DNA of 30,184 nt from an uncultured bacterium (GCA_938038205.1 CALHSA010000029.1:1-30184), one strand, 5' to 3'. Positions 1 to 7,590 are shown, counted from the stretch's first letter. Made by a program: numbers and translations. The notes: a model not told the origin generated them from the sequence alone.

Positions 1-2
1 AC

Positions 3-602
3 AGTTCAATAAGCCTAGACGAGGGTACCAAGGACGTTCATCCAGACTTAGATAAACTTCAGAATGACCTGGATGAGCTTCTTAAGGATACAGAGAGTAA
101 CTTTGAGAACTGGAACAAAAATATTGATGCAGAATCGAATAAAACCGCTGATACTGGTAAGTCGATTCCAAGTTTAAAGAATGTAATTGATGAACTTAAA
201 TCTGTTGAATCTTTTGAAGATTTATGTGAAGTACTACTACTAAAACTGGTAAGCAACAATCTATTCGACAGATCTGCTCTGTTAGAGTTATCAGTCAAAG
301 AGAAACGTTTGTATGTCAAAAAATCAGTAGGAGGAGAATTTAAATCAAAAATATATGAGCTTGATGAGCTAGTTTTAAACACCCTTAATTTTACAAAAGT
401 TAAATCGTCTGCCATTCCTGCTATTGTTGATCTACCCCTGGGTTCTCCAACTTTTGCCTTTATGCCTCTACCTGCTGGTTCAAAACTGTACATTCTCTAC
501 GCTGATACCTACAATCGTCCAATAGGTCTTGACTTACGAACATCATTCAGGGAAGTCGCTAATCTCGCTTTAAAGAAACTTCAAGAATTAAACATTAATT
601 GA
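3..602 (+). CDS. Partial CDS: C-terminal GAF-like domain of a probable regulatory/signalling protein
   Basis: The open frame runs in from the left edge (frame 3) without a stop to TGA at 600-602, so this is the last ~199 residues of a longer protein; the TTG at 309 is internal to it. The first third is acidic and low in complexity. From about nucleotide 190 on, the order of hydrophobic segments (FEDLCEVLLLKLVSNNLFDRS, then VDLPLGSP, MPLPAGSKLYILYAD, then a final helix REVANLALKKLQ) resembles the degenerate GAF-like domain often found at the C-terminus of PATAN/DUF4388-type regulators of delta-proteobacteria. No catalytic residues are visible. Its stop overlaps the 3' end of the convergent dehydrogenase gene by 15 bases. 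That it is coding is fairly sure; the family call is tentative. Confidence 0.6.
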   Translation, partial: SSISLDEGTKDVHPDLDKLQNDLDELLKDTESNFENWNKNIDAESNKTADTGKSIPSLKNVIDELKSVESFEDLCEVLLLKLVSNNLFDRSALLELSVKEKRLYVKKSVGGEFKSKIYELDELVLNTLNFTKVKSSAIPAIVDLPLGSPTFAFMPLPAGSKLYILYADTYNRPIGLDLRTSFREVANLALKKLQELNIN

Positions 603-1658
603 TTTTAAAGCTGGGTGACTTAACACTCCATCAACATCTAAATCCTCCACTTTCAAAAACCCTTTCCTAGCTTCATTTAACGCTTGTCCTGCACATGCCA
701 GTGAGGATGCCGCTGTCGCAATTTGTATGGCACTAAATTCATAGCCAAGAATTCTCTGATTCATTATTTTTTTAAAAAGAGAGATTTGCTCTAATTTACC
801 TTTTCGTTTTCCAATACACGTAATGAAAATTAAACATACATCTTGCCCTGTTGAGGGTATCGAATTTTCAAGAATTTTAACCAACTCTTTTGTATTGTTT
901 TTAAACTGTAAATCCTCCAACAAAAATTGAATAAACTCTCTGTGGCCCGGATACCTGATAGACTTGTAACAAACGTATTTTGCTTTACCTTTAAGAGTGT
1001 AACATAAAGTACCAACCCCACCCGATGTATAAAAAGCCTCGTATTGAACTCCATCTATTGAGAAGGTCTCATATCCTTCTAGTGGAGGTACAAGTTTAAT
1101 CTCGCCATGATCTAAAATCTCACAATCTTTTACATACTCGTTTATTAACCCCTCAGTTGACCATGTTAGGTTATATTTCAATCTGTTTGCCGGAAAAAGC
1201 GGAAGCGCACCCACTCTAAGGGAAAGACTATCAATTTCATCGAAATCTGAGTATACCTTTTTTGCTAAAACAGAAACTAACCCTGGGGCTAATCCTGTCT
1301 GAGGAAGTATAAAGGCTGAGTTAAATCCAACCGATTTCTCCCTCAATATTCTTGCCGTTTTTACATCCTCGGTTAGATCAACATAATTAACACCTAACTT
1401 AAATGCTAAATCTGCAACTTCTAATGTGGCACTAAAAGGGACTGAGTTTATTAAAACATCTACATGAGTAAAAGCTTCGGGAATCGAATGAGGCAGTGTT
1501 GAAGGTTGAATAACATAACCCTCAAACCCTGTAATTTCAGAAACCCTTTTAAGATTTGCATCGTATACATCAATAAGGTAGGCTTGATAACCTAGCGACT
1601 TCGCTAACACAGCTATGGCACTACCAACCTTACCACACCCAACAAGTAAAATTTTCAT
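588..1658 (-). CDS. Saccharopine dehydrogenase / lysine 6-dehydrogenase family oxidoreductase
   Basis: A 356-residue enzyme of the saccharopine dehydrogenase superfamily. An N-terminal Rossmann fold starts with GCGKVG (residues 7-12) after a short strand. The motif QTGLAPGL near residue 120 and the later WSTEGLINEY, EAFYTSGG and IRYPGHREF segments match the C-terminal substrate domain shared by lysine 6-dehydrogenase and the saccharopine dehydrogenase half of the lysine-degrading enzyme. Family chemistry is NAD(P)-dependent oxidation at the epsilon-amino group of lysine or saccharopine, giving 2-aminoadipate 6-semialdehyde; other members, such as carboxynorspermidine synthase, run reductively, so the direction is not certain. 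The ALDH7-type enzyme at 8476-9954 could take the semialdehyde on. The ATG start has no Shine-Dalgarno but a -10-like box 7 bases upstream. Confidence 0.75.
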   Translation of the reverse strand: MKILLVGCGKVGSAIAVLAKSLGYQAYLIDVYDANLKRVSEITGFEGYVIQPSTLPHSIPEAFTHVDVLINSVPFSATLEVADLAFKLGVNYVDLTEDVKTARILREKSVGFNSAFILPQTGLAPGLVSVLAKKVYSDFDEIDSLSLRVGALPLFPANRLKYNLTWSTEGLINEYVKDCEILDHGEIKLVPPLEGYETFSIDGVQYEAFYTSGGVGTLCYTLKGKAKYVCYKSIRYPGHREFIQFLLEDLQFKNNTKELVKILENSIPSTGQDVCLIFITCIGKRKGKLEQISLFKKIMNQRILGYEFSAIQIATAASSLACAGQALNEARKGFLKVEDLDVDGVLSHPALKSINV

Positions 1659-1665
1659 GCTTGGA

Positions 1666-1695
1666 ATTGTATTAGGAGTTTAAATTTCTTTTCAA
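1666..1695 (-). promoter_or_regulatory. Candidate promoter of the saccharopine/lysine dehydrogenase-like gene
   Basis: On the minus strand TTGAAA (1690-1695), an 18-base spacer and TACAAT (1666-1671) precede the ATG at 1658 by only 7 bases. Transcription would start at or next to the start codon, so the message would be leaderless or nearly so. Prediction by eye only. Confidence 0.4.
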
Positions 1696-1707
1696 TGTTG
1701 ATAGAAT
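1679..1707 (+). promoter_or_regulatory. Candidate promoter of the tRNA-Thr/tRNA-Trp unit
   Basis: TTTAAA (1679-1684), a 17-base spacer and TAGAAT (1702-1707) lie 10 bases before the mature 5' end of tRNA-Thr. The same two hexamers recur ahead of the exoribonuclease gene. It overlaps the divergent dehydrogenase promoter. Confidence 0.4.
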
Positions 1708-1716
1708 CATCTAAAA

Positions 1717-1789
<73 letters not shown>

Positions 1790-1795
1790 GCTCAC

Positions 1796-1868
1796 ACGCC
1801 CTTAGCTCAATTGGTAGAGCAACGGATTCCAAATCCGTAGGTTGGGGGTTCGACTCCCTCAGGGCGTG
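1796..1868 (+). tRNA. tRNA-Trp (anticodon CCA)
   Basis: A complete cloverleaf of 73 bases. The acceptor stem ACGCCCT pairs with AGGGCGT, the anticodon stem ACGGA/TCCGT closes the loop TTCCAAA with anticodon CCA, and the T arm is GGGGG TTCGACT CCCTC with one G-U pair. The discriminator is G and CCA is not encoded. A CCA rather than TCA anticodon fits the use of TGA as a stop in this window. Confidence 0.97.
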
Positions 1869-1869
1869 C

Positions 1870-1901
1870 AAAAAAAAACCCGCCTACTAAGAGGCGGGTT
1901 T
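1870..1901. terminator. Intrinsic terminator shared by the tRNAs and the outer-membrane protein gene
   Basis: A 10-bp perfect stem AAACCCGCCT (1876-1885) / AGGCGGGTTT (1892-1901) has a 6-base loop. On the minus strand it is followed by a run of nine T (the A-tract at 1870-1878), an excellent terminator for the outer-membrane protein gene ending at 1950. On the plus strand the T tract is shorter (TTTATAT), but the hairpin directly follows tRNA-Trp. It is the only unmistakable intrinsic terminator I found in the window. Confidence 0.9.
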
Positions 1902-1949
1902 ATATCCTTCTAATCTTTTAATTATCTTTTTTATATTTTAAACACTGAA

Positions 1950-2978
1950 CTAGTCACAAATACTGAAAGGTATGTCATAAGAGACGGTGTGTACAAAATC
2001 GTCATCTCCAACTCTTCTATACTCTAAACCATAATTTAGTGAGCCCCATGATCCAAAATTCACACCCACACCGCCTGAAAAGGCATTGTATTTCACGTTT
2101 GCATCACTACCTCCACCTAAGCTGTTTAAATCGTTGCCAGCAAAGTATCTGTAACCAGCTCTAACAGCAACTGTATCACCTAGAGGATACTCAACTCCTA
2201 ATCTTAAATTATAAGCACTCCCATCATCATAATCTAAATCATAGTTTGTGTAATCTACACCTGCAGCAGTTGTTAGACCAAAGTCATATGTATGTTCAAC
2301 TCCTAAATTCACACCCCAAGATGTAAGATCTAATTCTGATCCACCACCAGAGAATATCTCTTCATCTGTTGTATGAGAGTAATGACCACCAAAACCAACA
2401 TGAGTCTTTTCAGCAACCCTGTATAGAGCTCCAAACGAGTGTCTCAATGAATCATTCCTTAAATCTGAATCATCAATTTCGGCTCGATGCCAAGTTAAGG
2501 CGTACCCTAGAGAGAATGAATCGTTGATTGCCTTTGCATAACCCACTGTCACAGAGTGGTGAGTATTATCCTGACCAGAATCAAACTCTGCCCAATCACC
2601 TCTCCAACCAAATGTAATATTACCATAATCAGGTAAAGCGTCTGTATATGGGCCTATCGGCAGTGAGAGATAAATACCTACCCTATCAGCTTTTAACTCA
2701 TCCGAATATGAATCGCCATCATAAGAGATTCTATCGTTTGAGTAACTCACAGAACCATGAGCATCTTTCATTAAACCTGTATTTGCTGGATTGGATATCA
2801 CAAGGTTTGATGCTAATGACGTAAACTGATTAGCACCAGCCATCGCTGTGCTCCTCGCATCCAAAGTTGGTTGAGGGAAATAGTATTGAGTTACTGCTTG
2901 GTAACTAAAATCTTTTAATGCATCTGCAACTAAACCAACACAACCAATAAATAAAAAACTTCTGAAACTTTTCATCAT
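1950..2978 (-). CDS. Outer-membrane beta-barrel protein (PorV/UPF0164/FadL-like)
   Basis: About 342 residues from the chosen start. The start is ATG at 2978 (or the adjacent ATG at 2975) because AGGAGG sits 6 bases upstream; the in-frame GTG/ATG further up would lie before that site. A signal peptide is evident: MMKSFR, a hydrophobic stretch FLFIGCVGLV, then a likely cut after ADA. The mature start has the ARS-AMAGA...SNPANTGLM block typical of PorV/FadL-like barrels, where it forms the N-terminal plug region. The remainder alternates strand-turn-strand with many Y/G/D residues, and the C-terminus is short and strand-like. No ligand can be named. It has a near-consensus promoter, the best Shine-Dalgarno in the window and a strong terminator, all signs of high expression. 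Confidence 0.8.
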   Translation of the reverse strand: MMKSFRSFLFIGCVGLVADALKDFSYQAVTQYYFPQPTLDARSTAMAGANQFTSLASNLVISNPANTGLMKDAHGSVSYSNDRISYDGDSYSDELKADRVGIYLSLPIGPYTDALPDYGNITFGWRGDWAEFDSGQDNTHHSVTVGYAKAINDSFSLGYALTWHRAEIDDSDLRNDSLRHSFGALYRVAEKTHVGFGGHYSHTTDEEIFSGGGSELDLTSWGVNLGVEHTYDFGLTTAAGVDYTNYDLDYDDGSAYNLRLGVEYPLGDTVAVRAGYRYFAGNDLNSLGGGSDANVKYNAFSGGVGVNFGSWGSLNYGLEYRRVGDDDFVHTVSYDIPFSICD

Positions 2979-2996
2979 TATCTTCCTCCTGACCAT

Positions 2997-3025
2997 TTTT
3001 TACAGCACTGAGCTTAAATTGTCAA
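2997..3025 (-). promoter_or_regulatory. Strong candidate promoter of the outer-membrane protein gene
   Basis: On the minus strand a perfect TTGACA (3020-3025), a 17-base spacer and TAAAAA (2997-3002) are followed within 7 bases by AGGAGG. The -35 box overlaps the stop codon of the upstream MerR-like gene, so the barrel gene can be expressed independently of the pyruvate kinase unit. Confidence 0.6.
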
Positions 3026-3501
3026 CAGTTTTTATCTTTTCCATGAGAGGGCTTCTCTAAACCTAAAGCTTGAAAAATTCTTGAAAGAATTGAAGACCTT
3101 GATACTCCAGCTTGCTCTGCAATAACTTTTAACTGCTCTCTAGTTGTACTCTCAAGATTAAGAATCCTCTCTCTTAAGAATCTAACTTCCTCCTGCAACC
3201 ATTTTTTTTCCATGCTCAGCATGTACACTCTCTGGATTAACAAAGGGATTATATTTCCACTCTGACTCTGATTTTCGGTTATTTCAGTTTCTAAGGTTTG
3301 AGTTAACACTGGTTGATACTCAGACTCCACCCTCTCAATCTCTAGTGAAATTCCGCACTCTTTAAATGTATATAGCATTTCAGGATCTAAAGTCCCATCT
3401 GATCGTGTTTGTAAAATACCCAGCTCTACCAGCTTACTAATAGTGCTCTCACTTAAACCACTCTTTCTGCTGAATTCCTCAATTGTATATCCTTGACTCA
3501 T
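3022..3501 (-). CDS. MerR-like helix-turn-helix protein with coiled coil
   Basis: A 159-residue probable DNA-binding protein. Residues 5-35 (YTIEEFSRKSGLSESTISKLVELGIL) read as the recognition helix-turn-helix and wing of the MerR fold, without the usual arginine/tyrosine of a full MerR domain. Residues ~95-125 (LSMEKKWLQEEVRFLRERILNLE) form a heptad-rich coiled coil for dimerisation. The C-terminus has a second small helix pair (AEQAGVSRSSILSRIF). No metal- or drug-binding Cys cluster is visible. It lies 32 bases after pyruvate kinase on the same strand and just before the outer-membrane protein, so it may regulate one or both. The ATG start has only a weak AGG next to it. Confidence 0.6.
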   Translation of the reverse strand: MSQGYTIEEFSRKSGLSESTISKLVELGILQTRSDGTLDPEMLYTFKECGISLEIERVESEYQPVLTQTLETEITENQSQSGNIIPLLIQRVYMLSMEKKWLQEEVRFLRERILNLESTTREQLKVIAEQAGVSRSSILSRIFQALGLEKPSHGKDKNC

Positions 3502-3533
3502 ACCTAAATCTTAAGTCAGAAAAAGTCTCTAAT

Positions 3534-4964
3534 CTACACTTTTCTAATCTCCATAAGAGATGTGCCACCAATTTGAAATGTTTTTACACCACCTGTGAGA
3601 ATAACTGAATTCCCCTCCTGCAACTCAATCCTCCGTTTAACGGCCTCGAAAGCTAAGTCTCTTTCCTGTCTGTCATTTTTTGCTAAAACATTTCCTACAA
3701 TTGACTCAACACCCCAACAAATAGTTAACTTTCTAGCTACTTCCTCACTAGTGGTATAAGCAAAAACAGGTGGTTTTGGCCGGTATTTGGAGATAAGCTT
3801 GACGGAGAAACCGCTAGTAGTGCACGCTACTATGGCTGCTGCATTAAGTTTAAAGCCTGCTGCCGCTGCCGCGTAACAAACCGCCTCTACCAAGTCCTTC
3901 TCTCCCAGAGTCGTTAACCGCTTTTTATACTGATCAAAATCAAAGTTTTTTAATGCCTCCGACGCTATCCTTGTCATCATCTCTACAGTCCTTACAGGGA
4001 ATTTTCCAACTGATGTTTCCTCAGAGAGCATAATAGCATCTGCTCCTTGAGAAACTGAGAAACTTACATCCGAAATCTCAGCCCTAGTAGGTATGGGTGA
4101 GTTTACCATCGAAAGTAGCATTTGAGTGGCCACAATAACAGGTACTGCTTTATCATTAGCCTTTTCTATTAATTTAATCTGTACATTTGGTAATTTTTCT
4201 GGAGGAATTGCTAAAGCTAAATCACCTCTAGCAATCATGATCCCATCACTTGCCTCAAGTATTTCATCAATCTTTTCTAAAGCTTCTTTTCTCTCTATTT
4301 TGGAAATTATCCACGGTTTTTTACCTTTGGATGTCAAATACTCTCTAACATTATCAATAGTTTTTCTCGATCTAACAAAAGATATAGCAACAAAATCAAC
4401 TGGCGCAGTTTCAACTATATCAAGGTTTTGAAAATCTCTCTCGGTAACATCTGGTAGTGGTACATCGCAATCTGGGAACTCAATACCCTTACCTCCCTTA
4501 ATCTCTCCCCCACAGATTGTTTTAAGTGTTGCTTTACCATTTTTCACCGCTTCAACAACAAACTCAATGATTCCATCCCCTATAAAAACTCGATCTCCTA
4601 CTTTTAAGAAATTTAAATCGTTTATTGAACTTGTAGTAAGTAAACCAGTTTCACAAGGTTTTTCCCCTACTTCAAACGTAACCCTTTCACCCTCTGAAAT
4701 TAGCATACTATTTGAACTAGTGTTAATTTTATTTAGCCGAATTTTGGGACCCGGGAGGTCCAATAGAACACCGACTGAGATACTTAATTCTTCTCTCACT
4801 TTTTTTATCCTTGATATTAGCTCATACGTTTTATCGTTATCTGAATGGCTACAATTTATACGAAAGACCCTGACACCTGCCAAAATTAATTTCTTAATTG
4901 TTTCTAAATCTTCGGAAGCAGGACCCAGAGTTGCAATAATTTTTGTTTTACTTTGAAGAACCAT
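3534..4964 (-). CDS. pyk: Pyruvate kinase
   Basis: A 476-residue enzyme of glycolysis: phosphoenolpyruvate + ADP gives pyruvate + ATP. N-terminal TKIIATLGPASED and FRINCSHS (R35, N37, S39, H40) build the nucleotide/metal site; the usual N-F-S is N-C-S here. LLDLPGPKIR leads into the B domain. ISKIERKEAL holds the active-site Lys and Glu, and IMIARGDLALAI the metal ligand. The signature ATQMLLSM...PTRAEISDVSFSV...DAIMLSEETSVGKFP is complete. A C-terminal allosteric-type domain is present, with no extra PEP-utiliser domain. Length is typical. ATG is preceded by TAAGG eight bases away. A perfect 14-bp palindrome lies 9 bases before the start. Confidence 0.97.
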   Translation of the reverse strand: MVLQSKTKIIATLGPASEDLETIKKLILAGVRVFRINCSHSDNDKTYELISRIKKVREELSISVGVLLDLPGPKIRLNKINTSSNSMLISEGERVTFEVGEKPCETGLLTTSSINDLNFLKVGDRVFIGDGIIEFVVEAVKNGKATLKTICGGEIKGGKGIEFPDCDVPLPDVTERDFQNLDIVETAPVDFVAISFVRSRKTIDNVREYLTSKGKKPWIISKIERKEALEKIDEILEASDGIMIARGDLALAIPPEKLPNVQIKLIEKANDKAVPVIVATQMLLSMVNSPIPTRAEISDVSFSVSQGADAIMLSEETSVGKFPVRTVEMMTRIASEALKNFDFDQYKKRLTTLGEKDLVEAVCYAAAAAGFKLNAAAIVACTTSGFSVKLISKYRPKPPVFAYTTSEEVARKLTICWGVESIVGNVLAKNDRQERDLAFEAVKRRIELQEGNSVILTGGVKTFQIGGTSLMEIRKV

Positions 4965-4973
4965 ACTACAACC

Positions 4974-4987
4974 TTAGATGCATCTAA
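4974..4987. promoter_or_regulatory. 14-bp perfect palindrome between divergent pyk and the basic-protein gene
   Basis: TTAGATGCATCTAA is its own reverse complement and sits in the 44-base divergent spacer, 9 bases upstream of the pyk ATG. Position and symmetry fit an operator for a dimeric regulator; the MerR-like protein encoded two genes away is a natural but unproven candidate. Confidence 0.35.
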
Positions 4988-5008
4988 ACTACTAAATAAA
5001 AAGGTTAA

Positions 5009-5449
5009 TTGAAAGTGCCAAGTGATAAAGTAATTGAGAAAACTGTAAATTATCAGGGTCATGTGATAAAACTTTACAGTTTAGATGGTATAATCTGGTC
5101 GTCAAATAGAGCCGAACTAACTGTAATTAAAGAGCGACTCCACCGTAAAAAATTAGAGCTCCTCGGCGTTAAAGATGTAGGGAGTATAACAGGACCTTCA
5201 AACTCTGATCAGGTAAAACACGTTAAGGAGGTTAAAAAAAGAGCTCGAAAAGTTCGTGATATTACGAAAAATATCGTAGAAATAAAGGCCGAAGAAATTA
5301 AAGAAACACTAAGCAGAAATTTAACCAAGCATAAACCAAAAGTTAATTATGAGAGTAAACGGTTAAATCATAAGAGGGATAAAGCAAAACAGCTTAAAAA
5401 TCCAAAGAAGAGATTAAATAAACCAAAAGAACGAAAGAAAAAAAACTAA
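5009..5449 (+). CDS. Lysine/arginine-rich protein of unknown function
   Basis: 146 residues from a TTG (AAGG 4 bases before it); a GTG at 5015 is an alternative with better spacing. Residues 1-45 look folded (NYQGHVIKLYSLDGIIWSSNRAEL). From about residue 60 the protein becomes extremely basic, with dozens of K/R and no hydrophobic core, ending in KPKERKKKN. Such tails usually bind nucleic acid or polyanions, but I recognise no family. Reality as a gene is supported by its length in a dense region, its exact fit between neighbours and a stop that overlaps the convergent CsaB-like gene by 4 bases. No signal peptide or membrane segment. Confidence 0.55.
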   Translation: MKVPSDKVIEKTVNYQGHVIKLYSLDGIIWSSNRAELTVIKERLHRKKLELLGVKDVGSITGPSNSDQVKHVKEVKKRARKVRDITKNIVEIKAEEIKETLSRNLTKHKPKVNYESKRLNHKRDKAKQLKNPKKRLNKPKERKKKN

Positions 5450-6630
5450 GAGTTATTTACAGCTAAAGTTTGGGATGGCTTAACTCCTGCTATTTCTCTA
5501 AACAAATTGAAAGCTTTCTCAGCAAGTTGCTTCTCATGGAATACTGCAGCCTGTTGTCTTTCTTTAATTTTATGAAGATTGTTCAAGGCTCGAATCATTG
5601 ACTCTTCGAGTGCTGCCAGCGTATCAAACTCAATGATTAAATCGTTTGAATTAAGTAAGCGTAACAAACTTCTTACTTTAGGGGCATAAGCTATCCCTAA
5701 AACTGGGACACCAACCGAGGATGCCAGAACTAAGGAGTGAAATCTCATACCTACAAAAAGTTCACACAAACTCATGGCCGCCATAACATCGTGGCTCAAA
5801 TATGTTTTTGCTGGCACAAAAACTGCCTCAGTTTGATTAGCGACGTACTGATTAACAGAATCATCCATAGGATGGGTTGAAAAGAAAATTAAGTTAATTC
5901 CAACTTTCCTTTTTACAGCTTTTAGATTATCCACAATGAATCTGCTAAAATCCTCCTTATTCATGGAGTTTCCTACCCAGGATCCCAAATAGCTAGTCAG
6001 ATTAATACCAATGAAACGGGTGCTAAAATCTTTCACTCCGTGTCTTTCCAACAACAATCTACCAATCTCCGGCTCAGACACCGGGTTTATAAATGCTGCA
6101 TCTCCAACCCTAACTGCATCTTTTCTTCCAGTTAGATCGTTATAAATATTTATGCTCTCCTCATCCCTCAAAAAAACAAACTCACATGAATTAAGAACTG
6201 CTCTTGCAAGAGCCTTGCTAAGCTTTGAGTTAAACGGTCCAATCCCACAACAGAAAAGTCCAAGCCTCGACTTTCTCAGCAAAGGTAAAAGCAAATAAAT
6301 ATTACTTAAAAAATTAAACGATGGATCAAGCAGCCTCTTACCAAAAAGTATACCATCGCAAATTAATGTGAACTCTGAGTTACTGATCGCTCGTATAGTT
6401 GGAAAGCCTAAAAAGCGAATACTTAATCCTCTTAGAGGATGGATATCAATGGGAGTAGAGTTACCCAGATTTTTATAAAGCTTTACGAAATCAGGTTTAG
6501 GTGTGGGAACAAAGAAATGAAATGGATCATTTCTAAAATTAAAAAGTATAGAGCTAAGTATTGCAGCATCACCCAAATTGTTCCCTGAGTTAGAGCCCAA
6601 AAGTGTTATTCTAAGCTCATCATTGCTCAT
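5446..6630 (-). CDS. csaB: Polysaccharide pyruvyl transferase family protein (CsaB-like)
   Basis: 394 residues. The N-terminal GSNSGNNLGDAAILSSI is the usual glycine-rich opening of polysaccharide pyruvyl transferases. GLFCCGIGPF, FVFLRDEESI, RVGDAAFINP, IGINLTSYLG and FFSTHPMDD follow in family order. The C-terminal MSLCELFVGMRFHSLVLASSVGVPVLGIAYAPKVRSLL is the diagnostic CsaB-type block, with the conserved RFH. Characterised members move pyruvate from PEP to cell-wall polysaccharide, which in turn anchors SLH-domain proteins. Its first 11 bases overlap the end of the UPF0173 gene upstream, so the two are translationally coupled. I cannot exclude a different glycan acceptor. Confidence 0.85.
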   Translation of the reverse strand: MSNDELRITLLGSNSGNNLGDAAILSSILFNFRNDPFHFFVPTPKPDFVKLYKNLGNSTPIDIHPLRGLSIRFLGFPTIRAISNSEFTLICDGILFGKRLLDPSFNFLSNIYLLLPLLRKSRLGLFCCGIGPFNSKLSKALARAVLNSCEFVFLRDEESINIYNDLTGRKDAVRVGDAAFINPVSEPEIGRLLLERHGVKDFSTRFIGINLTSYLGSWVGNSMNKEDFSRFIVDNLKAVKRKVGINLIFFSTHPMDDSVNQYVANQTEAVFVPAKTYLSHDVMAAMSLCELFVGMRFHSLVLASSVGVPVLGIAYAPKVRSLLRLLNSNDLIIEFDTLAALEESMIRALNNLHKIKERQQAAVFHEKQLAEKAFNLFREIAGVKPSQTLAVNNS

Positions 6631-7333
6631 TTCGTCTAGCTAAATCAATTGATTCACCAGGCTCAAGTATTCTAACTTTAGTGTTTACTTCTTCATCAAT
6701 ACACAATTTCTCAAATTTTTGTGGAGTCCCTGTTAAAATCGGGAAAGTGCTATGATGTATGGGAATGGTAATCTCAGCTTGAATAATCTGAGCTGCCTCA
6801 ACAGCATCCTCAGGCCCCATCGTGTAAACATCTCCAATGGGCAGAAAAGCTACTTTGGGAGCAAACTTATAACTAATCCAATCCATATCTGAGAAAAGCG
6901 CCGTATCTCCCGCATGATAAATAGCAAAATCCTCATGCTTAATTACCACACCACACGCCTCTCCAGCGTAAACTAATTCATTGTTAAGTAGATATGAGCT
7001 ACTATGGACTGCATGAGTGAGCCAGATCTCAAAACCCTCAAAATTTACACATCCTCCTTTATTAAGCTCGTGACACAAATCAGGGTTCAAGTTATCTTTT
7101 TTTAAGAGATGAATAAGTTCAACTATTCCAAAAACCTTTGCCTGATACTGATTAGCAAGCTTTACAGCATCTGAAGCGTGATCAAAATGCCCATGTGTAA
7201 GCACTATACCGTCTGGCTTAAGATCCTTAAGCGCCGCTGGGCAAACTGGGTTATTGATCCAAGGATCAATAAATATAGTTTTGTTCTGATTTTTTATGAT
7301 AACAAAACTATGACCACCAAAAATTATCTCCAT
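6620..7333 (-). CDS. UPF0173 family metallo-beta-lactamase-fold hydrolase
   Basis: 237 residues. I choose ATG 7333 rather than TTG 7345 because the protein then begins at the conserved MEIIFGGHSFV and GAGG lies 6 bases upstream. Metal ligands are visible: FIDPWINNP, LTHGHFDH (H47, H49, D51, H52), HAVHSSS, YHAGDTALFSDM and the late PIHHSTF. The PIGDVYTMGPEDAVEAA segment is specific to the UPF0173/YtkL group. These are probably cytoplasmic Zn-dependent hydrolases of unknown substrate. It shares an operon with the CsaB-like gene (11-base overlap). Confidence 0.9.
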   Translation of the reverse strand: MEIIFGGHSFVIIKNQNKTIFIDPWINNPVCPAALKDLKPDGIVLTHGHFDHASDAVKLANQYQAKVFGIVELIHLLKKDNLNPDLCHELNKGGCVNFEGFEIWLTHAVHSSSYLLNNELVYAGEACGVVIKHEDFAIYHAGDTALFSDMDWISYKFAPKVAFLPIGDVYTMGPEDAVEAAQIIQAEITIPIHHSTFPILTGTPQKFEKLCIDEEVNTKVRILEPGESIDLARRNEQ

Positions 7334-7349
7334 AGAGAACCTCAAGCAG

Positions 7350-7377
7350 ATTATACTAACTTCATGAAATTAATCAA
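7350..7377 (-). promoter_or_regulatory. Candidate promoter of the UPF0173-csaB operon
   Basis: On the minus strand TTGATT (7372-7377), a 16-base spacer and a consensus TATAAT (7350-7355) precede the GAGG site and the ATG at 7333. It overlaps the 5' end of the possible small secreted-protein gene on the other strand. Confidence 0.5.
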
Positions 7378-7588
7378 AACCGCACTGTTAATTTTTTTGG
7401 TAACTTTAATCTGTCAAATTAGGGAATCCAGAACAAATCAAACCACATACATAATTAAATCAACGGAGGGATGTGCAGACGATTGCCCAAAAGTCACCCC
7501 TACCCCAACAATAGGCGTTCAAGTTTGGCATGAATTTTCTTCTCAGAATAAAAGCCGCACTCGAAAACGCCATCAGATGAAAGATTAA
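7364..7588 (+). CDS. Possible small secreted protein (74 residues)
   Basis: ATG at 7364 opens MKLIKTALLIFLVTLIC, a short signal-peptide-like segment: two lysines, then 12 hydrophobic residues. A polar tail follows with a CADDC pair (C37, C41), TPTPT and a basic end. The frame continues upstream only as antisense to the UPF0173 gene, so the ATG is the sensible start. A -10-like TATACT at 7353-7358 ends 5 bases before it. There is no Shine-Dalgarno, and its start overlaps the opposing promoter, so it may be a chance frame. It stops 2 bases before the 3' end of tRNA-Arg. No family recognised. Confidence 0.35.
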   Translation: MKLIKTALLIFLVTLICQIRESRTNQTTYIIKSTEGCADDCPKVTPTPTIGVQVWHEFSSQNKSRTRKRHQMKD

Positions 7589-7590
7589 AT

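Noticed and set aside
309-602. A separate 97-residue gene starting at TTG 309
   Set aside because: The same frame is open from the left edge without a stop, and the protein reads as one continuous domain; the TTG is internal.
1796-1868. Alternative genetic code with TGA as Trp
   Set aside because: The tRNA-Trp anticodon is CCA, and TGA closes several genes exactly at neighbour boundaries (ccmC, MerR-like).
7178-7363. Upstream extension of the small plus-strand frame to 7178
   Set aside because: It is antisense to the conserved metal-binding part of the UPF0173 gene; only the part from ATG 7364 has a plausible start.
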